Numbered from the stretch's first letter, positions 16,440-26,412 are shown. The stretch is DNA of 64,000 nt from Lichenicoccus sp965213775 (GCA_965213775.1 CBDCAC010000004.1:62001-126000), one strand, 5' to 3'. Translations and numbers: made by a program. Notes: generated by a model from the sequence alone, not told the origin.

Positions 16440-19310
16440 TCAGACCGCGCCGGCGATCGCAGCACCCAGCCGCTCGAGCCCGGCGGCGAGGTTGCCCTTC
16501 ACGTGCACGCGCAGCGCCCGGCGGCCGCGCTCGGCCAGCACGTCGAAGTCGCCGCGCGCCTGCGCCGCCTTGACCACGCCGAAGCTGTACTTCTCGCCCG
16601 GCACCGCGACGTCGGCGACGTCGTCGGCGGTGATCTGCAGGAACACGCCGCTGTTGGGCCCGCCCTTGTACGCCTGCCCTGTGGAATGCAGGAAGCGCGG
16701 GCCGAACTCCGCGCAGGTCGCCAGGTGCGTCGCGTCGCGTATCGCCAGCCGCGCGCTCTGGATCCACGCGCGGGTCTGCATGTCACGCTGGATATAGGCC
16801 AGCAGCGCCACGTAGTCGCCCGGCTCGGCGCGTGCGAAGTGCGCCCGCAGCACCGACTCCAGCGAGCCCCCCTTGAGCGCCTCGGCGTTGCTCGGGTCGG
16901 CGAAGAAGCTGAAGTCGCCGTCGCTGCCGAAGGCCTGCTCGGCCGGCAGGGTGCCGCTCTGGTTGTAGGCGTCGGTCAGCTTGCGGGTGGCGACCTTGCT
17001 GGCCTCCACGTCGGGCTGATCGAACGCGTCGATGCCGATGATGGCGCCGGCGACGGCGGTCGCGAACTCCCAGCGGAAGAACTCCTGGACGATCTGCAGC
17101 GGCGACGACAGCGAGATCGTCACCACCGGCTGGCCGGCCTGCTTCAGCGCCGCGACCGCCGCGTCCTGGGCGGCGTCCGGCGCATCGGTCAGGCGCAGGT
17201 AGGCGAACACGCGGTCGGCGCCATAATGGGCCGGGCTGGCCAGCGTCTCGCCGTCCACCGGGATCAGCCCATGCCCGTCCTTGCCGGTGGATTCCGCCAT
17301 CAGCTGCTCGAGCCACGCCCCCATGTCGGCGATCGCCGGCGAGGCCACGATCGTCACCTTGTCGCGGCCATGCCTGGCGGCGATGCCGAGCACCGTGCCG
17401 AGCTGCACGCCCGGGTTCTGCAGCGGCGGCGAGCCGGCGCCGCAGGCATAGGCCATGCGCTGGCCGGCCTCGAGGAACTCGCGCAGGTCGATGCCGGCCG
17501 CCGCCGCCGGCACCAGCCCGAAATTCGACAGCACCGAGTAGCGGCCGCCGATCCCCTTGTCGCCGTGGAAGATCTTCCGGAAGCTGTCCGACTTCGCAAC
17601 CTGCTCCATGTGCGAGCCCGGGTCGGTGACGGCGACGAAGTGCTTGCCGGCCTCCCCCGCGCCGACGGCCTGCTTCATCTTGTCGAAGAAGTACGCCTTG
17701 AGGATGTTGGGCTCCAGCGTGCCGCCGGACTTGGAAGACACGATCACCAGCGTCCGGGCGAGATCGACGCGGTCCTCGAACGCCGCCACCTGCTGCGGGT
17801 CGGTGCTGTCGAGCACCAGCAGCTCAGGGTAGCCGCCGCGCTTGCCGAAGGTCTCGGCCAGCACCTCCGGGCCGAGGCTGGAGCCGCCCATGCCGAGCAG
17901 CAGCACGTGCGAGAACCCGCCCTCGCGCACCGCCTGCTGGAAGCCGGTGAGCTCGTCCAGCCCGGCCAGCCGCTCGTCGATGACGTCGAGCCAGGACAGC
18001 CACTTGCCCTCGTCGCCGCCGGTCCAGACCGAAGCGTCGCGGTCCCAGATCCGGCGCACCGTGCCGTCCTTGCGCCAGCTCTCGAGGCTGGCCTGGAACG
18101 CCTCGTCGAGGTCGTGCGGCAAGCTGATCTCGGTGCGTGTCAGCCGGTCGCCGGCGAGCGTCGCCTGCTTGGCCGCGACCGCGCCGAGCAGCTGGTCGAA
18201 GGCGTCCGAGAACGACTGCACCCCGTCCACCACCAGCCTGGCGGTGACGCCGGGCAGGTCCAGCCCCAGCCGGTCGGCTTCCGACAGCACGTGCCGCGCA
18301 CCCTCGACATCCTCGAGCAGCGCGTCGCGCGCCGTGCCGTGGTCGCGGAAGGCGTCCATCGTCGCCGGCGGCATGGTGTTGACGGTGTCCGCCCCCACCA
18401 GCTCCTCGACGTAGAGCACGTCGCTGTACGCCTTGTCCTTGGTGCCGGTGCTGGCCCACAGCAGACGCTGCGGGTTGGCGCCGGCGCGAAGCAGCACCTG
18501 CCAGCGCTCGCTCGCCGAGACCTCCAGGTAATGCTGGTAGGCGAGCTTGGCGTTGGCGATCGCAACCTTGCCGCGCAGCAGACGCAGTGCCGCGGACTCC
18601 GCGTCCCCCTTGGTCAGCCGCGCATCGATCTCCTTGTCGATCAGCCCGTCGATGCGGCTGACGAAGAACGAGGCGACGCTGGCGATGTGGCTGATGTCCT
18701 GGCCCTGGCCGTGCCGCGCCTCGAGGCCCTGGATGTAGGCCTCCAGCACCTTGCGGTAGGCGTCGATCGAGAACAGCAGCGTGACGTTGATGTTGATCCC
18801 CTCGGAGATCAGCGTGCGGATCGCGGGCACCCCCGGCTCGGTGCCCGGCACCTTCACCATCAGGTTGGACCGCTCGACCGCCTGCCACAGACGCCGCGCC
18901 TCGACGATGGTCTCCTCGGTGCGCAGCCCCAGATAGGGCGACACTTCCAGGCTGACATAGCCGTCCAGCCCCTCGGTGCGGTCCCAGACCGGCTTCAGCA
19001 CGGCAGCGGCGGCGCGTATGTCGTCGATCGCCATCGTCTCGTACAGCGCGCTCACGGTGGCGTTGCCGCCGGTCGCCAGCTGCTTGAACTGGTCGTCGTA
19101 GTCGGTGCCGTGGCCCATCGCCTTCTCGAAGATCGACGGGTTCGACGTCACCCCGCGCAGGCCGTCGTCGCGCACCAGCGCCTCCAGCTTGCCCTCCAGC
19201 ACGAAGGAGCGCTGGATGAAGTCCAGCCAGGGCGACTGCTTGAACTGCTCCAGCGCCTGCAGCGGGTTCGCCGCCACCGCGGCACCGGGCGTCTTGTGCA
19301 CTACGTTCAT
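16440..19310 (-). CDS. tal-pgi: Bifunctional transaldolase / glucose-6-phosphate isomerase
   Basis: A 956-aa fusion. About residues 1-370 are transaldolase: TSNPSIFEKA near the start, the Schiff-base lysine in NLMVKVPGT, and ASTGTKD. About residues 390-956 are phosphoglucose isomerase: GMGGSSLGPEV, SSKSGGTLEPN, HFVAVTDPGS and GGRYSVLS. Such fusions are known from acetic acid bacteria and relatives. It joins the non-oxidative shunt to return of fructose 6-phosphate to glucose 6-phosphate, supporting a cyclic oxidative pathway. The ATG at 19310 has AGGAG seven bases upstream; the frame continues open further upstream, but only as a shadow of tkt. It lies 47 bases after tkt. Confidence 0.96.
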   Translation of the reverse strand: MNVVHKTPGAAVAANPLQALEQFKQSPWLDFIQRSFVLEGKLEALVRDDGLRGVTSNPSIFEKAMGHGTDYDDQFKQLATGGNATVSALYETMAIDDIRAAAAVLKPVWDRTEGLDGYVSLEVSPYLGLRTEETIVEARRLWQAVERSNLMVKVPGTEPGVPAIRTLISEGININVTLLFSIDAYRKVLEAYIQGLEARHGQGQDISHIASVASFFVSRIDGLIDKEIDARLTKGDAESAALRLLRGKVAIANAKLAYQHYLEVSASERWQVLLRAGANPQRLLWASTGTKDKAYSDVLYVEELVGADTVNTMPPATMDAFRDHGTARDALLEDVEGARHVLSEADRLGLDLPGVTARLVVDGVQSFSDAFDQLLGAVAAKQATLAGDRLTRTEISLPHDLDEAFQASLESWRKDGTVRRIWDRDASVWTGGDEGKWLSWLDVIDERLAGLDELTGFQQAVREGGFSHVLLLGMGGSSLGPEVLAETFGKRGGYPELLVLDSTDPQQVAAFEDRVDLARTLVIVSSKSGGTLEPNILKAYFFDKMKQAVGAGEAGKHFVAVTDPGSHMEQVAKSDSFRKIFHGDKGIGGRYSVLSNFGLVPAAAAGIDLREFLEAGQRMAYACGAGSPPLQNPGVQLGTVLGIAARHGRDKVTIVASPAIADMGAWLEQLMAESTGKDGHGLIPVDGETLASPAHYGADRVFAYLRLTDAPDAAQDAAVAALKQAGQPVVTISLSSPLQIVQEFFRWEFATAVAGAIIGIDAFDQPDVEASKVATRKLTDAYNQSGTLPAEQAFGSDGDFSFFADPSNAEALKGGSLESVLRAHFARAEPGDYVALLAYIQRDMQTRAWIQSARLAIRDATHLATCAEFGPRFLHSTGQAYKGGPNSGVFLQITADDVADVAVPGEKYSFGVVKAAQARGDFDVLAERGRRALRVHVKGNLAAGLERLGAAIAGAV

Positions 19311-19357
19311 GTCCAGCTCCTCTGCCGGCCCGCGGGCCGTCTGCTCGTGCCGGGCGC

Positions 19358-21475
19358 TCAAGCCGCCTGCTTGGCCTGCTTGCGCGCCGCTTCCAGCACC
19401 TTCTCCGGCGTGAACCCGAATTTCTCCAGCAACGCGCCCAACGGCGCCGAGGCGCCGAACGTGCGCATCACGATCATGCTTCCGGTTGCCCCGGCATAGC
19501 GGTCCCAGCCGAGTGCCGCCCCCTGCTCGATCACCACCCGGCCGGTCACCGAAGGCGGCAGCACCGCATCGCGATACTCCTGGCTCTGCTGCTCGAACAG
19601 CTCCCAGCACGGCATCGACACCACGCGCGCCTTGATGCCCTCGCCGGTCAGCGTCTCGTAGGCCGCGACCGCCATGCCCACCTCGGTCCCGGTCGCCATC
19701 AGGATGACGTCGGGCGTGCCGTCGCTGTCGGCCAGCACGTAGGCGCCCTTGGCCAGCCCCGAGGCCGGCGCGTACTTGCTGCGGTCCAGCGTCGGCATCG
19801 GCTGTCGGCTCAGCACCAGGGCGGCCGGCTGCTCCTTGAGCGGCAACACCACGCGCCAGGCCTCCGCCACCTCGTTCGCATCCCCCGGCCGGATCGTCAG
19901 CAGCCCCGGCGTCGCGCGCAGCTGCGCCAGCTGCTCGATCGGCTGGTGCGTCGGCCCATCCTCGCCCACGCCGATGCTGTCGTGCGTGAAGATATAGAGA
20001 ACCGGCAGCTCCATGATCGCAGACAGCCGGATCGGCGGCTTCATGTAGTCCATGAAGATCAGGAAGCCCGAGCAGTACGGGCGCACTCCCGACAGCGCGA
20101 TGCCGTTGGAGATCGAGCCCATGGCGTGCTCGCGCACGCCGAAATGCAGGTTGCGGCCGCCGTAGCTGTCCCGCTCGAAGCTGCCGGCACCCTGGAAGGT
20201 CAGGTTGGTCTTGGTCGACGGCGACAGGTCGGCCGCACCCCCGATCAGCCACGGCAGGTTCGGCGCGATCGCGTTCAGCACCTTGCCGGAGCTCTCGCGC
20301 GAGGCGACGCCCTTCTCGCTGGGCTCGAAGCTCGGGATCTCCTTGTCCCAGCCTTCCGGCAGGGTGTGCTGGTTGATCATGTCGAGCTCGGCGGCGAGCT
20401 CGGGATACTCCGCCCGGTAGCGATCGAACAGAGCGTACCACGCGGCACTCAGGCTCGCGCCGCGCTTGCCGATGCCGGCGGCGAAATTCGCCGCGACCCC
20501 GTCGGGCACGTAGAACTGCCTGTCCTCGGGGAAGCCGTAGGCCCGCTTGGCGCCGCGTATCTCCTCGTCGCCGAGCGGCTCGCCGTGCGCCTCCTTGGTG
20601 CCCGCCTTGTGCGGTGCGCCGTAGCCGATCTGGCTGTGCACGACGATCATGCTGGGCCGGTCGGTGACCGCGCGCGCCTCCTCCAGGCGCTGCTCGATCA
20701 GCGCGGTGTCGTTGGCGTCCGTCACCTCCGAGACCGCCCAGCCATAGGCCTCGAAGCGCTTGTGCGTATTCTCGATGAAGGCGAGCTCGGTGGAACCCTC
20801 GATGCTGATCTGGTTGCTGTCGTAGATCCAGGTCAGGTTGGACAGGCCGAGATGGCCGGCGACCGAGGCGGCCTCGCTCGACACCCCTTCCATCATGTCG
20901 CCGTCGCCGCACAGCACGTAGACGTGGTAGTCGAACAGGGTGAAGCCCGGCTTGTTGTAACGGTCCGCCATCCAGCGCTCGGCCATCGCCATGCCGACCG
21001 AGTTGCCGCAGCCCTGGCCCAGCGGCCCGGTCGTGGTCTCCACTCCCGACGTGAAGCGGTATTCCGGATGCCCCGGCGTCTTGCTGCTCATCTGGCGGAA
21101 CTGCTTGAGGTCGTCGAGCGTCAGCGACGCCGCACCCTTCTCGCCCCCCTCGTTCACCTCCCGCACCCCGGTGAGGTAGATCAGCGCGTAGAGCAGCATC
21201 GAGGCATGCCCGACGGACAGCACGAAGCGGTCGCGGCCGGGCCAGCGCGGCTCCGCCGGATCGTAGCGCAGCACGTTCTGCCACAGCGTGTAGGCCACCG
21301 GCGCCAGGCCCATCGGCGTGCCCGGATGCCCGGACTTCGCCTTCTGCACCGCGTCCATCGCGAGCGTGCGGATCGTGTTGATGCAGAGCTGGTCGATGCC
21401 GCCGGTCGGGCTGCCGCCGCCGTCGGGTGCGGCGACGAACGCCTCGCGTGCGAAATGATCCGTCGTGGAACGCAT
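19358..21475 (-). CDS. tkt: Transketolase
   Basis: A 705-aa thiamine-diphosphate enzyme transferring two-carbon units between sugar phosphates. The N-terminal signature is AKSGHPGTPMGLAP. The cofactor motif begins CGDGDMMEGVSSEA, and the pyrimidine-domain motif is FGVREHAMGSISNG, followed by HDSIGVGEDGPTHQP. The ATG at 21475 is used because GGAG lies about 11 bases upstream and the family N-terminus fits; an open extension to 21616 looks non-coding. This is the first gene of the operon, so its promoter should lie in the 200-bp gap upstream. Confidence 0.96.
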   Translation of the reverse strand: MRSTTDHFAREAFVAAPDGGGSPTGGIDQLCINTIRTLAMDAVQKAKSGHPGTPMGLAPVAYTLWQNVLRYDPAEPRWPGRDRFVLSVGHASMLLYALIYLTGVREVNEGGEKGAASLTLDDLKQFRQMSSKTPGHPEYRFTSGVETTTGPLGQGCGNSVGMAMAERWMADRYNKPGFTLFDYHVYVLCGDGDMMEGVSSEAASVAGHLGLSNLTWIYDSNQISIEGSTELAFIENTHKRFEAYGWAVSEVTDANDTALIEQRLEEARAVTDRPSMIVVHSQIGYGAPHKAGTKEAHGEPLGDEEIRGAKRAYGFPEDRQFYVPDGVAANFAAGIGKRGASLSAAWYALFDRYRAEYPELAAELDMINQHTLPEGWDKEIPSFEPSEKGVASRESSGKVLNAIAPNLPWLIGGAADLSPSTKTNLTFQGAGSFERDSYGGRNLHFGVREHAMGSISNGIALSGVRPYCSGFLIFMDYMKPPIRLSAIMELPVLYIFTHDSIGVGEDGPTHQPIEQLAQLRATPGLLTIRPGDANEVAEAWRVVLPLKEQPAALVLSRQPMPTLDRSKYAPASGLAKGAYVLADSDGTPDVILMATGTEVGMAVAAYETLTGEGIKARVVSMPCWELFEQQSQEYRDAVLPPSVTGRVVIEQGAALGWDRYAGATGSMIVMRTFGASAPLGALLEKFGFTPEKVLEAARKQAKQAA

Positions 21476-21677
21476 GGGACCGTATCTCCGTAGTCGAAGA
21501 CCGGCCAGCGTGCCGGTCGCGTTGCATGTCAGCACGATTGGCCCGGCGGACCGGCCGGGCCCGCACGTCACGACGCGTACGCCATGAAACGCGCCGCTCC
21601 GGCCGGAAGCCACCACGATACGACCGCCGGTTGATCACGAAAGCTCGATCTAAGCGTCGGCCGGGAACCGCGGCCGC
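21476..21677 (-). promoter_or_regulatory. Probable promoter region of the pentose-phosphate operon
   Basis: This 202-bp gap separates the RND pump stop from the tkt start, both on the minus strand, and is the only gap in the cluster large enough for a main promoter. It holds two inverted repeats: GACCGG/CCGGTC near 21500-21520 and GGCCCGG/CCGGGCC near 21540-21562. The second could terminate pump transcription. I could not identify a convincing -35/-10 pair. Confidence 0.4.
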
Positions 21678-24600
21678 TCAGGAAACCGGGCGAACCGGGG
21701 GCCGCTCCGGCGGCGGCGGGCCCTGGGGTGGCAAGTCCTGCCTCGGCGGCTCCTGGTGCGGCAGGGCGATGCCCAGCCTGCGGTGGAACCACTCGCGCGT
21801 CGTCTGGAAGGTCACGTACAGCATCGGGATGATGAAGATGCCGACGCCGCTCGCCGCCAGCATCCCGGCGAACACCGGCGTGCCGACGTCCCTGCGGCTC
21901 ATCGCCGCCGCACCGGTCGCCGTCACCAGCGGCACCAGGCCGAGGATGAAGGCGAACGACGTCATCATCACCGCGCGGAACCGCATATGCGCGCCCTGCC
22001 GCGCCGCCTCGCGTATGGTCTCGCCGGCCTCGCGCCGCTCCTTGGCGAACTCGACGATCAGGATGCCGTTCTTCGCCGACAGCGCGATCAGCACCACCAG
22101 ACCGATCTGCGCGTACAGGTCGAGCGACAGGCCGGCGATGCGTATGCCGATCATCGCACCCAGCACGCCGACCGCGACCGACAGCAGCACCGGGATCGGG
22201 ATCACCCAGCTCTCGTACAGCCCGACCAGGAACAGGTAGGCGAACAGCAGCGCCAGCGCCAGGATGGTCCCGGTCTTGCCGCTGGCCTGCACCTCCTGGT
22301 AGGCGGTGCTGGTCCACTCGTAGTCGTAGCCGGTCTGCAGCGTCCTGGCCGAGATCGCGCTCATCGCCGCCAACGCGGTGCCCGACGAGGTTCCAGGCGC
22401 CGGGCCGCCGTTGATGGTGATCGCGCGGTAGTTGTTGTAACGCGTGATCGCCTGCGGCCCGGTGATGATCTTGGTCGTCGCGAGCGAGCGCAGCGGCACG
22501 GTGCCGCCGCTGCTGTTGCGCACGTAGATCCCCCACAGGTCGTCGATCCTGGAGCGGTCGCGCGCCTCGCCCTGCACGTTGACCTGCCAGACCCGGCCGA
22601 ACAGGTTGAAGTCGTTGACGTAGACGCTGCCCAGCGTGGCCTGCAGGGCGGTGAAGATGTCGTTGACGTTCACCCCCAGCGCCTGCGCCTTGGTGCGGTC
22701 GATGTCGAGATAGATCGAGGGGTTGGTGGCGGTAAAGGTGGAGAACACCCGCGCCAGGCTGCGGTCGCTGTTCGCCGCCGCGATCAGCCCCAGCATGGCG
22801 CTGCCGAGCTGCTGCGGGTCCTGTCCCTGCAGGCCCTCGAGCTCGTACTCGAAGCCGCCGCCGGGCGAAAGACCGATGATCGGCGGCAGGTTGAACGGGA
22901 ACACCGTCGCCTCGCGTATGCCCTGGGCCGCGCCGAACACCCGGCCGAGCAGCGCCTGCACGTGGGTGTCGGCGGCGGTACGCTGGTCGAACGGCTTCAG
23001 CCGGGTGAACACGAAGCCGACGTTCGGCTCCTGCACGGTGTCGAGGAACGAGTAGCCGATCACCCCGAAGGTGTGCAGCGCTCCCGGCAGGGCGCGCTCC
23101 ATCTTCTCGACCTGGCTGATCACCGCGCTGGTGCGTGCCACCGAGGCCCCGTCCGGCAGCTGCACGTTGGTGAAGAAGCCGCCCTGGTCCTCCTCGGGCA
23201 GGAAGCCCAGCGGCAGCGACTTCTGGATCACGAAGATGCCGAACGCGCACAGCATCACCACCAGCACGCCGCCGAGCGCGAAGCGAAGCAGCCGCGCCAC
23301 GATGGCGGAATAGCCGTTGCGGGTCCGGTCGATGCCGTTCAGCACCCGTCCCATGATGCCGCGACGCGGCCCGGTATGGCGCAGGAACACCCCGCACAGC
23401 GCCGGCGACAGGGTCAGCGCATTCAGGGCCGAGATCAGCATGGCGATGCAGATGGTGACCGCGAACTGCTGGAACAGCACGCCCGACAGGCCTGGGATGA
23501 AGGCGATCGGCACGAACACCGAGAGCAGCACCAGGGTGATGGCGACGATCGGGCCGGTGATCTGCTGCATCGCCTTGCGCGCCGCCTCCTTGGGCGGCAG
23601 CTCGGGCTCCTCCTCCATCACGCGCTCGACGTTCTCCACCACCACGATCGCGTCGTCGACGACGATGCCGATCGCCAGCACCATCGCCAGCAGCGACACC
23701 GTGTTGGCCGAGAAGCCCAGCGACACCATGCCGGCGAAGGCGCCGATCAGGCTGACCGGCACCGCCACGGTGGGGATGATCGTCGCCCGCACGCTGCCCA
23801 GGAACAGGAACACGACGATGACCACGAGCACGAACGCCTCGAAGATCGTCTTGAGCACCTCCGAGACGGTGTCGTGCACGAAGTCGGTGCTGTCGTAGGT
23901 GACGTTGTAGACCAGCCCCTGCGGGAAGCGGTGCGACAGCCGGTCGAGCAGCCCCTTGATCGAGGTCGCGGTGTTGAGCGCGTTCGCTCCGGGAGCGAGG
24001 TAGATCGCCAGCGCGACCGAAGGCTTCTCGTCGAAGCGGGATTCGGAATCCAGCGTCTGCGCGCCGAGCTCGATCCGCGCGACGTCCTTCAGCTTCAGGG
24101 TGGAGCCGTCGGGATTGGCGCGTATCACGATCTGGCCGAACTGCTCGGGCTTCACCAGCCGCCCCTGGGTCTGCACGTTGAGCTGGTACTGCTGGTCGGG
24201 GCCGGTCGGTCGCGCGCCGATGCGGCCCACCGCGGCGACCGTGTTCTGCGACTGGATCGCGCCGGTGATGTCGCTCGGCGACAGGCCGAGCTGCACCAGC
24301 CGCTTGTTGTCGAACCACACGCGCATCGAATATTTCTGACGCGACAGCAGCGAGGCCTGGCCGACGCCGTTGGTGCGCGACACCTCGTCGATGACGTTGA
24401 TGGTCATGTAGTTGGCGATGAATAGCGGGTCGAACTTGCCGGTCGGGCTGTAGAAGTTCACGAACATCAGGATCGCCGACGAGCGCTTCTGCACCGTCAG
24501 CCCCTCCTGCTGCACCGTGCTCGGCAGCTCGGCGTTCGCCGTCTGCACCCGGTTGAGCACGTTGACGGTGTTGATGTCCGCGTTGGTGCCGAGCAGGAAG

Positions 24601-24881
24601 CTGACGGTCAGGGCGTACGAGCCGTCGTTGCCGCTGACCGAGCGCATGTAGATCATCTTGTCGACGCCGACCACCTGCGCCTCGATCGGCTGCGCCACCG
24701 ACGCCTCGACGACGCTCGCCGAGGCGCCCGGATAGGTCGCGGTCACCTGCACCTGCGGCGGCACGATGTCGGGGAACTGCGCGACCGGGATGCGTGTCAG
24801 CCCGACGATGCCGGCCAGCGTGATGACGATCGCGATCACGATCGCCAGACGCGGCCGGTCGATGAAGACTCCGGAAATCAT
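21678..24881 (-). CDS. RND-family multidrug efflux transporter (AcrB/MexB-like)
   Basis: A 1067-aa inner-membrane proton antiporter of the hydrophobe/amphiphile efflux class. The N-terminus MISGVFIDRPRLAIVIAIV is typical, followed by PVAQFPDIVPPQV and SVVEASVAQPIE. The proton-relay pair is in GIVVDDAIVVVENVERV, and the C-terminal helices include SAKNGILIVEFAKE. It ends in a proline-rich tail. The ATG at 24881 is used; upstream in-frame sequence is arginine-rich and overlaps the adaptor gene. It is 37 bases after the adaptor. No outer-membrane factor gene is next to it, so the pump must borrow one. Confidence 0.94.
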   Translation of the reverse strand: MISGVFIDRPRLAIVIAIVITLAGIVGLTRIPVAQFPDIVPPQVQVTATYPGASASVVEASVAQPIEAQVVGVDKMIYMRSVSGNDGSYALTVSFLLGTNADINTVNVLNRVQTANAELPSTVQQEGLTVQKRSSAILMFVNFYSPTGKFDPLFIANYMTINVIDEVSRTNGVGQASLLSRQKYSMRVWFDNKRLVQLGLSPSDITGAIQSQNTVAAVGRIGARPTGPDQQYQLNVQTQGRLVKPEQFGQIVIRANPDGSTLKLKDVARIELGAQTLDSESRFDEKPSVALAIYLAPGANALNTATSIKGLLDRLSHRFPQGLVYNVTYDSTDFVHDTVSEVLKTIFEAFVLVVIVVFLFLGSVRATIIPTVAVPVSLIGAFAGMVSLGFSANTVSLLAMVLAIGIVVDDAIVVVENVERVMEEEPELPPKEAARKAMQQITGPIVAITLVLLSVFVPIAFIPGLSGVLFQQFAVTICIAMLISALNALTLSPALCGVFLRHTGPRRGIMGRVLNGIDRTRNGYSAIVARLLRFALGGVLVVMLCAFGIFVIQKSLPLGFLPEEDQGGFFTNVQLPDGASVARTSAVISQVEKMERALPGALHTFGVIGYSFLDTVQEPNVGFVFTRLKPFDQRTAADTHVQALLGRVFGAAQGIREATVFPFNLPPIIGLSPGGGFEYELEGLQGQDPQQLGSAMLGLIAAANSDRSLARVFSTFTATNPSIYLDIDRTKAQALGVNVNDIFTALQATLGSVYVNDFNLFGRVWQVNVQGEARDRSRIDDLWGIYVRNSSGGTVPLRSLATTKIITGPQAITRYNNYRAITINGGPAPGTSSGTALAAMSAISARTLQTGYDYEWTSTAYQEVQASGKTGTILALALLFAYLFLVGLYESWVIPIPVLLSVAVGVLGAMIGIRIAGLSLDLYAQIGLVVLIALSAKNGILIVEFAKERREAGETIREAARQGAHMRFRAVMMTSFAFILGLVPLVTATGAAAMSRRDVGTPVFAGMLAASGVGIFIIPMLYVTFQTTREWFHRRLGIALPHQEPPRQDLPPQGPPPPERPPVRPVS

Positions 24882-24918
24882 GCCAGCACCCCGTTGCTTT
24901 GGCCGTACCTGGCGATGG

Positions 24919-26187
24919 TTACTGGCGGTTCGGCGTGTTGCCGGGCGTCTGCGGCGGCGCCGCGTTGCCGCCCTGCGCCGCGGCCTGCCCGGCGGCGGCG
25001 CCGGGGCCGCCCGGCGCCACCGGCGTCTGCTGCGGCGCCGCCGGCTGCACCGCCGCCCCGGCATGCACGCGCTGCACCCCGTCGACGACGATCCGCTGCC
25101 CGTCGGACAGGCCGGACTCCACCACCTGGTCGGCGTCGATGGTCTGGCCCAGCTTCAGGTTGGCGCGCTGCGCGTGGTTCTGCGCATCCAGCACGTAGAC
25201 GTAATCGCCCTGCTGGTCCGACAGCACCGCCGCGCGCGGGATCACCACGGCCACGACCGGATGCGGGTCGGAGATCAGCACGGTGACGAAGGCGCCGTCC
25301 ACCAGCTGGCGGGTGCTGACGCCGCCCCTGTCGCCGCCGTCGCGCTGCGGGTTCGGCACGGTGGCGCGCAGGGTGATGGTGTCGGTGTTGGCCGACACCG
25401 TGGGGGCGACGTAGTCCAGCGTGCCGCTCCGGTCGTAGCTGTCGCCGTTGGTGAGCTGCAGCGACAGCCGCGCCGCGCCCAGCCCGCCGACGTTCGCGTA
25501 CTTCTTCTGCAGCGACACCACGTCGCGGGACGCCACCGGGAACGACACGTACATCGGGTCCTGGCTGACGATGGTCGCCAGCGTGCCGCTGGTGGGGCTG
25601 ACCACGTTGCCCTGGTTGACGGCGGTCGCGGTGATGCGGCCGTCGATCGGGGCGCGGATCTCGGTATAGGCGAGGTTGATCTGCGCGGCCTGCAGGTTGC
25701 CCTGCGCGGTCAGCACGATGCCGGCATTGCCGCGCTGGGTCGCCAGCGCGTTGTCGAACGCCTGCTTCTGCCCGGCCGGCGTGTTCAGCAGCGTCTTCTG
25801 TCGCTGGAAATTGACCGAGGCGTTGGCGATGTTGGCCTGCGCTTCGGCGAGATTGCCCTGCTGCGCCAGCACCTGCGCCTGGAACGGTCCCTGCTCCAGC
25901 ACGTAGAGCAGGTCGCCCTTCTTGACCTCCGCCCCCTCGGTGAACAGCCGCTGCTCCAGGAACGCGGTGACGCGCGCCACCAGGGCCACGCTGTCGATCG
26001 CCTGGATACGGCCGATATACTGGCTGGTCGAGGTCACCGGCCGGGACTGCACCGCAGCGACCCCGACCACCGGCGGACCGCCCGGCGGCCGCTGCGCCAG
26101 GGCGGGCCCGGGCGTCGTCCCGAGTGCCGCCCCGAGTGCAGCCCAAGCGGCCAGGATCACCGTTCCGGTGCGGATGCGGCTATGCAT
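24919..26187 (-). CDS. RND efflux periplasmic adaptor (membrane fusion protein)
   Basis: A 422-aa AcrA/MexA-like adaptor. The signal peptide covers about residues 1-31, ending in PGPALAQ. Then follow the lipoyl/barrel half-motif at SVALVARVTAFLEQR with GAEVKKGDLLYVLE, an alpha-hairpin region rich in Gln and Ala, and APIDGRITATAVNQGNVV. It bridges the RND pump to an outer-membrane channel. The ATG at 26187 has GAGGA upstream and begins directly at the signal peptide. The last 50 residues are low-complexity Pro/Ala/Gly. First gene of the efflux operon. Confidence 0.92.
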   Translation of the reverse strand: MHSRIRTGTVILAAWAALGAALGTTPGPALAQRPPGGPPVVGVAAVQSRPVTSTSQYIGRIQAIDSVALVARVTAFLEQRLFTEGAEVKKGDLLYVLEQGPFQAQVLAQQGNLAEAQANIANASVNFQRQKTLLNTPAGQKQAFDNALATQRGNAGIVLTAQGNLQAAQINLAYTEIRAPIDGRITATAVNQGNVVSPTSGTLATIVSQDPMYVSFPVASRDVVSLQKKYANVGGLGAARLSLQLTNGDSYDRSGTLDYVAPTVSANTDTITLRATVPNPQRDGGDRGGVSTRQLVDGAFVTVLISDPHPVVAVVIPRAAVLSDQQGDYVYVLDAQNHAQRANLKLGQTIDADQVVESGLSDGQRIVVDGVQRVHAGAAVQPAAPQQTPVAPGGPGAAAGQAAAQGGNAAPPQTPGNTPNRQ

Positions 26188-26412
26188 GCTACGTCCTCGT
26201 CTGACGCCGGGCGGATGCCGGCATTCGGGCCCGCGATCAGGGCCGGAGCCACCGACTGACCGCACGGTCAACGCGGGCTTACACGACGCGGCACCCGTTT
26301 CGCAACTCGCCCGCCGGCACCCGCCCCGCCGGGGTGCTCCTCCCGCCCGGCCGGCGCGGCGCCGCCGGCGACCCCGCGACAGGCGCTCCCGGCCGGTATA
26401 GTGATCGCATTC
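26188..26412. promoter_or_regulatory. Divergent intergenic region, efflux operon / MBL gene
   Basis: A 225-bp region between the divergent starts of the RND adaptor and the MBL-fold gene. It is GC-rich throughout, with no regulator gene and no clear operator palindrome. Both promoters should lie here; none could be assigned by eye. Confidence 0.4.

Noticed and set aside
13791..19499. A plus-strand open frame of about 1900 codons opposite zwf, gnd and tal-pgi
   Set aside because: It is antisense to strongly conserved enzymes, consists of His/Arg/Gly/Val-rich sequence with no motifs, and is a typical by-product of third-position GC bias.
19311..21638. In-frame upstream extension of tal-pgi to a 1732-codon frame
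   Set aside because: The added part lies in another frame of tkt and has no protein-like composition. The ATG at 19310 has a good ribosome-binding site and a family-like N-terminus.
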